A stretch of DNA of 64,000 nucleotides from Pirellulaceae bacterium (GTDB lineage: Bacteria; Planctomycetota; Planctomycetia; Pirellulales; Pirellulaceae): positions 620,001 to 684,000 of the forward strand of contig JAQWSU010000045.1 of the NCBI GenBank assembly GCA_029243025.1, read 5' to 3'. The notes beneath the pieces were generated by a model. The model was given only the letters and a program-made list of their open reading frames with translations. It was not told where the DNA came from and searched no databases. The position numbers were made by a program, and so were the translations under genes. Shown in pieces: positions 8,613 through 16,700 of this stretch (the stretch's first letter is position 1; each line of letters opens with the position of its first letter).

Positions 8613-10154
8613 TCAACGGACACGAGCGACGTACTCAGCAAACTGCTGATACCGGTCATCGTACGCTGCTACTGTGGCCGCAGCGGGTTCCCAAGTCTGC
8701 GACGTTCCCGTTGTTTGTTCCTTACAGAAGTCGGACAGAGATTGCGATTTGTTTCCAGCTTGAACCTGAACCATGTAAGCGGCAAGCAGGGCGGCACCTT
8801 TCGCCGTACCCTCTTCATCGCCCACTCGTCCAATCACGGGTACGCCAAGGATGTCGGCAAACATTTGCGGAGCAAACCCGCCCTTGGACCGTAGCGCTCC
8901 ACCAGTCAAGATGACTTTTGTGATTGAGCCGATTTTAGATTTAAGGCTCTCGATACCATAACGCATGGTCATCGCTGGCGATTCAAATAACAAACGTGTC
9001 ATCACACCCGGATTCGCCAGCAATTCGATGCCCGCACCCTGCAACGTTGCCTTCGCATGCGGCAGCTCAACAACATTCTCACCTTGAAAGAATCCCCACA
9101 ACATTCCACCGTGACAATCCAGGGGAACTTGCCTAGCCTGATCTGTAAGCTGATCCGCAATCTCGCCAAATGAGCGGCCACTCAAATCGGCCAAGGCGGT
9201 AACGTACTGTGCAAATCCAATCGTGCCATTCCTGGCACAGACCATCAACATCGTCAACCGATCAGGAGTCTGTAACACGTTGATTGTCTCGCCTTCGGCC
9301 ACTATTTTTGTTCGACAAGGCAGATTCCCGGTAAACGAGGTACCCGCGGAAAGCGCAAGCTCCAACTCCCCAGCGGCGGTCGCTACAAGCGTTGTCTGCT
9401 GGTCTCCTTCAGGTGCTGCGATCGGCGTTCCTACGGGCAAACCGCCCAACAGATCGCTACCAGCTTCATTGAGTTCGGCGGCAATTTCGCCGGCAGGCAC
9501 AATTTGCGGAACCAGTTGTTCCAATGGCGTGAATCGACCTTCCAACAACTGATCAAGCTTGCGTAATTTGGTCCGATCAATCTGCCCATCTTCGTCGAGG
9601 TTGCCGAACATTCCAGAAGCATCACCAGGCCCCAGCACCCATTGACCCGAAAGATCGTGCACGAGTGAACCCGATGTCACCGACACCCCAGTTACCTTGG
9701 CCCACTGATCAGGCTCTGTCTGCATGCGAGCCAGCACATGACAACCGGTCCACCGCGCCGGCATGTGTTCGCCAAACAGCGCAGTCAATTGCTCGCTTTC
9801 TGTAACTCCCCGAGGATCATTCCACATGTCACAACCGAACGGTTTTTGACCATCCCCATCAAGTCTTACCATGCAGTGCATGTGCCCGGTAACACCAATG
9901 GCAGCCACCTTATCGATTGACTGTTCCTGTACGCTCCCCCGCAAAGCGACCATCGCTTTGCGTAAGGCATCTGTCCAGTAGTGCGGATACTGTTCCAAGT
10001 GGCCATTGGAAAGCCCTGGAATGTAATCCTGCTCGTAACTTGCCTCACCGACGGCGATCAGCTTTTTTCGCTCGGGACAATATAGGATCACCGAAAGACC
10101 TTGGGTCCCCGCATCGATCGCCAGTACTTCGTTACCACTTAATTGGTCTGTCAT
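8613..10154 (-). CDS. FGGY-family carbohydrate kinase (xylulokinase-like)
   Basis: A 513-residue kinase. The N-terminal FGGY domain has the phosphate-binding motif LAIDAGTQGLSV and the GVTGHMHCMV substrate region with DMWNDPRG. The C-terminal domain has LTGGALRSKGGFAPQMFADILGVPV split over residues 425-450 and GAALLAAYM. It phosphorylates a sugar or ketose with ATP in the cytoplasm; xylulose is the most likely substrate class, but the exact sugar is uncertain. The start was set at ATG 10154 since the 57 extra upstream residues are Arg/Ser/Phe-rich and unlike the family. It is on the same strand as the upstream dehydrogenase but separated by 475 bp, so it is probably its own unit. Confidence 0.8.
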   Translation of the reverse strand: MTDQLSGNEVLAIDAGTQGLSVILYCPERKKLIAVGEASYEQDYIPGLSNGHLEQYPHYWTDALRKAMVALRGSVQEQSIDKVAAIGVTGHMHCMVRLDGDGQKPFGCDMWNDPRGVTESEQLTALFGEHMPARWTGCHVLARMQTEPDQWAKVTGVSVTSGSLVHDLSGQWVLGPGDASGMFGNLDEDGQIDRTKLRKLDQLLEGRFTPLEQLVPQIVPAGEIAAELNEAGSDLLGGLPVGTPIAAPEGDQQTTLVATAAGELELALSAGTSFTGNLPCRTKIVAEGETINVLQTPDRLTMLMVCARNGTIGFAQYVTALADLSGRSFGEIADQLTDQARQVPLDCHGGMLWGFFQGENVVELPHAKATLQGAGIELLANPGVMTRLLFESPAMTMRYGIESLKSKIGSITKVILTGGALRSKGGFAPQMFADILGVPVIGRVGDEEGTAKGAALLAAYMVQVQAGNKSQSLSDFCKEQTTGTSQTWEPAAATVAAYDDRYQQFAEYVARVR

Positions 10155-10629
10155 CGTATCATCGTTTCTAGAAGGAATTTCGTAGAGACGATCAGAATAT
10201 AGATTGAACGATGTCGTTGCAACGGTGGAGAGCAATAGAAAGAAACGTCGAGAAAAGGATCGAGGGCTAGACGACGACCGATTTTCGAAGAAAAAGCTGA
10301 TTTTCCGTCTCGGTGTCGCCTGCAACGGAAAACTTACTCGAAGCGGCCTTCAACCAGAATGGTCGCCAATCTGCCCAAAACATGTTTCGCAAAATAACAA
10401 GCGGGCAAGCAAAGTTCGTCCTCTTGATAGGTCACAGAAGATCAAGGGTCTTACAGATTAGCAGCCGGTTGAGGCAAAGACTTCCTGCTAAGAAATAAGC
10501 TCGATTGAGAACACAAGCGACGAATTTTCTCTCAGGCGTGAAATTCGAATCACCCGGACTTTCCGTTTCGGCCTCAGAGACAGAATTTATTTCTTGCTTC
10601 GTGACTGAGAATTCGATGCTACGATCCGA
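10155..10629. other. Intergenic region upstream of the FGGY kinase
   Basis: No coding frame with family-like content was found in these 475 bp. The region should carry the promoter of the FGGY kinase and the 3' end of the four-gene operon. No clear terminator stem with a T run was recognised. Confidence 0.4.
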
Positions 10630-11571
10630 TCACTCGAATACAGAATAGCGAGCCACACGTTCTTCAAGAATCCGTAAAGCTTCCTCGGCGGCATACTGCC
10701 GCACTCGTGCAGACGCCTCCGCAGAATGAAAGGCAACATGGGGTGTTATACAGACTCTGCCTTCGATTTCGGCAAGATTGTTCCGCCATGCTTCAAACAA
10801 AACCGATTTGGAGGGAGGCTCTTCGGGCAAAACATCAAGTGCAACTGCCGAAAGTTGTCCTTGGCAAATCGCATCGAGGAGTAGAGCATCATCGGCCACG
10901 AGCATTCCCCTCGCCGTATTGACCAACATCGCCCCTCGCTTCATTTTCGCAATGAACGTACCGTCCACCATTCCCCGGTTTTGCTTATTACCAGGAACGT
11001 GGAGAGATACGATATCCGCCAAACCCAACAAGCTATCCAGATCAGAAACTGACTCAGCTCCCTGGCAGGCATTCACCGCTGGGTCATAAAATATTCGCCG
11101 AAACCCAAACGGCTCGGCTCGCCTTAAGACGGCATCACCAATACGACCTGCTCCAATCACTCCCAGCGTTAGTTGAGATGTTGACCTTACTCTTTTCAAG
11201 GCGAGCGATTGCCAACGCTGCGGGTTCTTCTTGAGAAAAAATTCTATTTCTCGAATACCGCGCAACATATCCAGAATCATCGCCAAGGCGGTGTCCGCTA
11301 CTTCACCCACGCAGTAGTCGGGCACATTAGAAACGACAACGCCTCGATCATGACAAGCTTCCAAACAGATCTTATCGTAACCAACTCCCTGCCGAACCAC
11401 TCCACGAAGGCTACGAAACTGGCCCAAGAATTCAGAATCGACAATTGTTTGGTGGACCACTGCGACTTTAATTTGGTCAGCCAAGCTGGTGTCCGTTGTG
11501 AGCTGATCACCTAAGATGCTTCGTTCGATTTCCAAACCATCTGTTGCTGGTTCTACTAGAAGGATTTTCAT
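10630..11571 (-). CDS. D-isomer-specific 2-hydroxyacid dehydrogenase
   Basis: A 313-residue NAD(P)-dependent dehydrogenase. The first part is the substrate domain (VRQGVGYDKI, catalytic-loop type). The nucleotide-binding domain holds GVIGAGRIGDAVLRR, then VSLHVPGN, NTARGMLV (Arg of the catalytic set) and the C-terminal ITPHVAFHS, which carries the catalytic His. Such enzymes interconvert 2-keto acids and D-2-hydroxy acids in the cytoplasm. It is the last gene of a tight operon, starting 4 bp after the NIPSNAP-like gene. Beside an NRPS whose first A domain seems not to take an amino acid, it may reduce a 2-keto acid to the hydroxy-acid building block (inference). A phosphoglycerate-dehydrogenase role is less likely in this context. 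Confidence 0.85.
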   Translation of the reverse strand: MKILLVEPATDGLEIERSILGDQLTTDTSLADQIKVAVVHQTIVDSEFLGQFRSLRGVVRQGVGYDKICLEACHDRGVVVSNVPDYCVGEVADTALAMILDMLRGIREIEFFLKKNPQRWQSLALKRVRSTSQLTLGVIGAGRIGDAVLRRAEPFGFRRIFYDPAVNACQGAESVSDLDSLLGLADIVSLHVPGNKQNRGMVDGTFIAKMKRGAMLVNTARGMLVADDALLLDAICQGQLSAVALDVLPEEPPSKSVLFEAWRNNLAEIEGRVCITPHVAFHSAEASARVRQYAAEEALRILEERVARYSVFE

Positions 11572-11575
11572 CTAA

Positions 11576-11875
11576 TCAGTCTGTCGAATCCAAAAAATAT
11601 TCCGTGAACTTCAAACCATGCAAACCTGCTTGACGCCGATAAATTGCATTTTCAGTGGTTACAGGATCTTCCGCGACAGTTCGTTGTATTGCATGACATG
11701 CTGCTTCATTTTCATACAACCACATCACTACAACTCGACCCTCCTGATCGCAATAACGCCCTAGGAAGCGGGCGCCGTGTCGCTCATGAACCGGTTTCAC
11801 CAATTCATAGAACACTCGGTCGGCAGAGTCGTGGTCGGACCCTTGTGACTCATAGATTCGCATTCGAATCATCAA
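11576..11875 (-). CDS. NIPSNAP/ABM-like dimeric alpha-beta-barrel protein
   Basis: A 99-residue small protein starting MIRMRIYESQG. It has features of the NIPSNAP family: an initial beta strand, KPVHERHGARFLG in the middle, then VVVMWLYENEAACH. Members form ferredoxin-like dimeric barrels; many act as small monooxygenase-like, isomerase-like or ligand-binding accessory proteins, and most are uncharacterised. It overlaps the end of the DRE-TIM gene by 26 bp (14 bp if the later Met at 11863 is used) and is followed after 4 bp by the dehydrogenase, so translational coupling is likely. A tailoring or accessory role in the NRPS locus is inference. Confidence 0.65.
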   Translation of the reverse strand: MMIRMRIYESQGSDHDSADRVFYELVKPVHERHGARFLGRYCDQEGRVVVMWLYENEAACHAIQRTVAEDPVTTENAIYRRQAGLHGLKFTEYFLDSTD

Positions 11876-12863
11876 GTATTTCTTTCTGTTTAAGAGCAGC
11901 GATGAAAGGTTCGAGATCCGATTCGCAGAACCATGGTCTTCTCGGCATGCTGGTCAACAGGTCAAGGGTACGACCCGATCCAAGTCGATCAATTAGCGGC
12001 AAGACCCACTCTTGTCGAATGTTGCACTGACCGGCTAGTTGGAAGAGACGGTATTCAGCCCCAGGCGCAGCCAATCCCAGGTCGGCCTCGCTCACAAGAA
12101 AAGCCGCCTCGTCTGGCGACAGGTCATCCCGATGTTCGGAAGCAAGTGCAATTGCATCTTCAAGCCGTAAATTTCGACCACCGATTCCCACGCCAGCGAT
12201 GGAACCATCTATCCAGGTGCACCCCGACAGCAATGCAGATCGACTCGTTTCGATGGCCAGCCCTAGATTATTGTGGGCATGGTATCCAATCGCACCATTC
12301 CATTTGGATCGAACGGCTGACACAATTCTTGGCACCTCTTCCACCCTTACCGCACCACGCGAATCTGCAAGATAAATGGCGGCAACTTCTTGCGGTACTC
12401 TTTCCGTTACAGCAGCGATCCGCTCAAGGGAAAAGGAGCTGACGCTCGTAAAATTCAGCGTAACTTGAAATCCATGTGCAAGACATTGTTGCGCCAGTGA
12501 AATCGCCCGATGTGGAGAAGACACATCCACTGGTATTCGCAACAAGTCGATTAATCCAGCGCGTTTTTCCAACACCTGTGCCGGATCGTCAACGTTCGGT
12601 CGAATCATTCCCGCGAGAATGATCGATTCACCGACTTGACTCCGTATCCGACGGATCATCTTCGGAGGACATCCGGCCGCTTCGGGAAGAGATGCCAGAT
12701 CATCGCAATAACCGATTTCGATCACATCGACATCGGCTAGCACATTTGTTGCCACGGCCTTCATCACGGCTTGATCAGAAAAACACCAATCATTCAGGTA
12801 TCCTCCGTCTCGAAGTGTGACATCCAGAACCACAGGTAATTTATCGGTAAGACGAATCATCAT
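11850..12863 (-). CDS. DRE-TIM metallolyase, HMGL-like aldolase
   Basis: A 337-residue TIM-barrel enzyme. It begins with the signature VLDVTLRDGGYLND (the DRE-type metal and catalytic site) and carries VIEIGYCDD, LLRIPVDVSS and the metal-binding YHAHNNLGLA with GSIAGVGIGGRN. This places it in the HMG-CoA-lyase-like family, closest in style to 4-hydroxy-2-oxovalerate-aldolase-type proteins. They make or break a C-C bond next to a 2-keto acid with a divalent metal. Its ATG overlaps the stop of the dioxygenase by one base (TGATG), so the two are probably translated together. It could build a 2-keto-acid precursor for the neighbouring NRPS, perhaps reduced by the dehydrogenase two genes on (inference). 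Confidence 0.75.
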   Translation of the reverse strand: MMIRLTDKLPVVLDVTLRDGGYLNDWCFSDQAVMKAVATNVLADVDVIEIGYCDDLASLPEAAGCPPKMIRRIRSQVGESIILAGMIRPNVDDPAQVLEKRAGLIDLLRIPVDVSSPHRAISLAQQCLAHGFQVTLNFTSVSSFSLERIAAVTERVPQEVAAIYLADSRGAVRVEEVPRIVSAVRSKWNGAIGYHAHNNLGLAIETSRSALLSGCTWIDGSIAGVGIGGRNLRLEDAIALASEHRDDLSPDEAAFLVSEADLGLAAPGAEYRLFQLAGQCNIRQEWVLPLIDRLGSGRTLDLLTSMPRRPWFCESDLEPFIAALKQKEILDDSNANL

Positions 12864-13555
12864 CAGTCTGCTGACACCCGATTAAAATCAAGAATAAGGA
12901 TATCGCGATAACCTATTTGCTGAGACCGCGAGCGAATGGGCGAGACGCTATGGTACGTTCTACGATCATCAATCAGGATCAAGTCGAACGGTTCTAACAA
13001 CGTCGTCTCAAGAATCAATCTCTTTCCTTCGTCAAACACGCTGTTCTCACCTCCAACAATGCCCGATCGGTTAACCCCCACAATTGCAACGTAATCGTGG
13101 CCATCCCGATGTATGCCTTCAGGTGCCGGCAGGGACGGCTCGACAGTGGCTTCACTGCGGATTTGGTGAACATTCACCTTCCAATTCACCAGCGATTTAC
13201 CAATTTGCATGACGAGGAATCGTAAGAGACCGCGCAACAGGGAAGAATTTCGCACACTTGCATCTAAAGGAAAGAATTCACGTTGTATTCCACCCGCAAC
13301 CGGATTGAGTTCGAGCGATTGAAAAAATGGTGAATGAGGCAAAGGGGTGATCTCATTGCCCTCATCGCAAACGGCAAAAGAACCAAATCGACGTCTTCTT
13401 AGACCCCCGATTTCTTTCGGATAATAAGCGTCGAAAGGGAGATCGCCAAAACTAGAAAAAAATGTATTACCGTCACAAGACTTACAATTGTCCATGATCA
13501 CCGGCTCGACATCAAAACCATTCATCTGCTGCAGGGGGCTCGGCTCAACTTTCAT
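12863..13555 (-). CDS. 2OG-Fe(II) dioxygenase, PF10014/BsmA-IDO type
   Basis: A 230-residue protein whose C-terminal half fits the 2OG-Fe_Oxy_2 family. Iron ligands are H149 and D151 (GIHRDGHDYV) and H202 (DDRRTYHSVSPI), with R208 or R210 as the probable 2-oxoglutarate-binding Arg and GYRDILILDF closing the core. Known members include L-isoleucine 4-hydroxylase, so hydroxylation of a free amino acid or peptide is the best guess. It is the first gene of the operon divergent from the NRPS, with about 160 bp between starts. It probably supplies or decorates the NRPS product. The substrate is not known. Confidence 0.8.
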   Translation of the reverse strand: MKVEPSPLQQMNGFDVEPVIMDNCKSCDGNTFFSSFGDLPFDAYYPKEIGGLRRRRFGSFAVCDEGNEITPLPHSPFFQSLELNPVAGGIQREFFPLDASVRNSSLLRGLLRFLVMQIGKSLVNWKVNVHQIRSEATVEPSLPAPEGIHRDGHDYVAIVGVNRSGIVGGENSVFDEGKRLILETTLLEPFDLILIDDRRTYHSVSPIRSRSQQIGYRDILILDFNRVSAD

Positions 13556-13718
13556 TTGGCAACGCCTTCAATTTTCAAAAAAACGGAATTGACAGTATCG
13601 CCGTTTCCGCTAGTCCATAACCTAGAATTCGAGAGTCATCAGAACTTATACGTCATTTCTACAACTCAAGCGACAATTTCGTCAGCAAATTGTTTTGGAA
13701 CCACACTCAGATAGTCAC
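13556..13718. promoter_or_regulatory. Divergent promoter region of the NRPS locus
   Basis: The 163 bp between the two divergent starts is AT-rich and must hold promoters for both the operon and the NRPS. A TTGACA box lies on the plus strand at 13589-13594, but its -10 partner is weak, so no promoter is firmly assigned. No clear operator palindrome was seen. Confidence 0.35.
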
Positions 13719-16700
13719 ATGAGAACTGCGAATCAGAATGGCACGGACCCTATGAATGCCAATGACAAGACCAAGAACTACGGTCCGAACTCTGAAAATC
13801 AAACCGAATGGTCATGCAACGATTTAACAGTTGTCGATCGCTTTGAATCAATCGTTTCGATCTGTGCAGAACGAAGCGCTCTCAACTGCGACAATCGAAC
13901 ACTGTCGTACGACGAGCTAAATCGCTGGGTCAATCGTATCGCCCACAGGGTGATTCATTCGTGCAGCTCGAACAAAACCCTTGATGGCGATCTGCCAGAT
14001 CGCCTCATCAACTTAGCGAACCTAGGACCTGACAAGGTGGCCGCGAATCTTGCCGCTCTAAAGTCGGGTAAGACACTGATTTCGCTTAATCCCAACAGTA
14101 GCGCTCAACGGCTGTCGAAAATTATTTCCGACTCTAAACCAAGCGCAATCTTGACATGCTCTCAGATGACCAGCCGGGCAAAACAGCTTTCCAATGGTTG
14201 TTGTCCAATCATCGACGTTAGTCGCGAATCGGTAGCCTTACCGGAAAACAACCCAGGCTTATCAATTTCACCACAAAGTATCGCCTACATTGCCTTCACC
14301 TCAGGATCGACAGGATCACCCAAAGGTGTCATCCATACTCACAGCAGTCTCGTCGAAAGCATAAAGGTTTGGCATGACATCATCCCTATCGTTCCGAGCG
14401 ACCACTGCGTGTTGTTTACTCAGGGAACTGGGTCTGCTTTAAAAATCCTTCTAAGCAGTTGCCTGTTCGGAGCGACACTTTTCGCAAAAGACATCCAAAC
14501 CCAAGGATTCACGAACTCGGCAGATTGGATCCGACGAAATCGAATTTCGGTTTTAACGATTCCTCCTCAACTCTACCGAACATTGACCGCTGAGTTGTCG
14601 CACGACGATCACTTTCCGGACGTCCGAATACTTCGACTAAATTCAGATACCGTATTCCCCTCGGACCTAACTGAAGCGTGTCGACGCTTCGGCCCCAACT
14701 GCACCTTTATCAATGCTTTAAGTACAACTGAAACTGGAATGGTATCGGCCCTCTCCGTGCAATTGAAAAACGTTGATGAGAATTGCGATGTTTCTCCTTG
14801 CGATCCAGTCAAGGGTACGGACATCTTCATAATGAACGGCGACGACGCTCCTTTCCAGCGGAAGGGCTCGGGAATCCTAGGCATCACCGGCAACCAAGTG
14901 GCGTTGGGATACTGGACCGATCCAGACTTAACTGAAAAGCATTTTTTCTCATCTCCCGCCGATCCACAAAAACGATCTTTTCGGACAAGCGACGTGGTCT
15001 ATATTAATGACGACGGTCAACTTTCCATCCTCGGGCGGAGCAATAATCAAATCAAAGTCCGTGGCAATTTCGTTAATCTGAGCGAAGTTGAAGGTTGTTT
15101 ATTGCAACATCCCAATGTGAAAAAATCCGCATTAAAGGTGGACCGAGACAATGAGCAAGGCGCGCGGATAATCGCCTTCGTCCAGGTGGACAACGTCGAC
15201 AAGAACATTCGCGCAGATATCATGAGCTTCCTAGAAAGCCGAATTGAATCTTATATGTTACCTGCAGACATCGTGACAATTCAGGAAATGCCACTTTTAC
15301 AAAATGGCAAGATCGACGCTGATCAATTAGAGCTACCAGCTACCGTTTCCACAAACGAATCACAAGCCACCAACGACATCGAACGCGAAGTCTTGACAGT
15401 CTGGTCAGAAATCCTCGACAACAAAGCGATTCGTTTGGAGGATGACTTCTTTTATCTCGGGGGCAACTCCCTACTCGCCATCCGCATGATGATTCGACTC
15501 GAACAGCGCCTGATGGTTCATGTTCCGATGCACCTGCTGAGTGAAGCATCCACGGTTGAACATTTTGCTGCCGAATTAATCAAGATCGAAAACGTCTCCC
15601 CGCCCAAACCAGTCCGTGGAACGGCAGCGAAGTCTAGCTATCAGGGATCCTACCCGCTTTCATTTCCTCAGCAACGCCTTTGGTTTATCGCCCAACTAGA
15701 AGAACAAGTGGCGGCCTACAACATGTCGTCAACCTATGAATTCGAGGGCGAGCTCGACAAGGAAAATTTACGTCGCGCCGTTGAACGAATTGTGCATCGA
15801 CATGAACCGCTGCGAACCGTTTTCAACCAAGGCGATGACGGTCAAATCTACCAATCCGTTCTACCAAAAAGTCATTTCAAACTTTCCTTTTATGATTTGA
15901 CGTCTCATTCAGAAGCCGAACAAGCAACGAAAGTCGCCGAACATCAACAGAGCCAGGAAAGAACAGTATTTGATTTAAGCTCCGACCTGATGCTCCGAGC
16001 CATTCTGATCAAACTAAATGCAGATCGCCACCTGCTTTTACTCACGATACACCACATCGCCACCGACGGATGGTCCCATCGAATTCTGCAACGTGAATTA
16101 TCCTACTTCTACACGGCTGAGCACGCTGGAGAGGAGCTGCCACTTACGGATCTAGATGTTCACTACAAAGACTTTGCAATCTGGCAACAAAACTCTGCAT
16201 CGCGTCACGCTTCACAATTGGATTACTGGCTAACACAACTAAGCAACTTGCCTGATCTTGATCTCCCAACCGATCAACCTCGGCCAAACATTCAGACGCA
16301 TCGCGGTGGTTCGACACCTATCAGACTAACCCTACCCCTGGCAAAACAACTGCAAAACAAAGCAGCTGAATCCCACGCAACGACTCACATGCTGCTGATG
16401 GCAGTATTTCAGGTCCTGCTACAGCGATATGCTGGACAAGACGATTTTGGCATTCTGGTACCGATTGCAGGTAGAAACGATCCCGACTTGGCCTATCAAA
16501 TCGGCTGCTTTATCAACGTACTCGTGATTCGTGCAGATCTGTCTGGCAATCCTTCTTTCGATGAACTCGTGAGTCGCGTACGGGACACATCCCTTGGCGC
16601 GTACAGTCAACAGGAAGTCCCCTATGATCAGATCGTCGAAAACACTTGCGCACAAAGAGATCTAAGTCGCAACCCGCTCGCCCAAGTCCTATTCCAGTAT

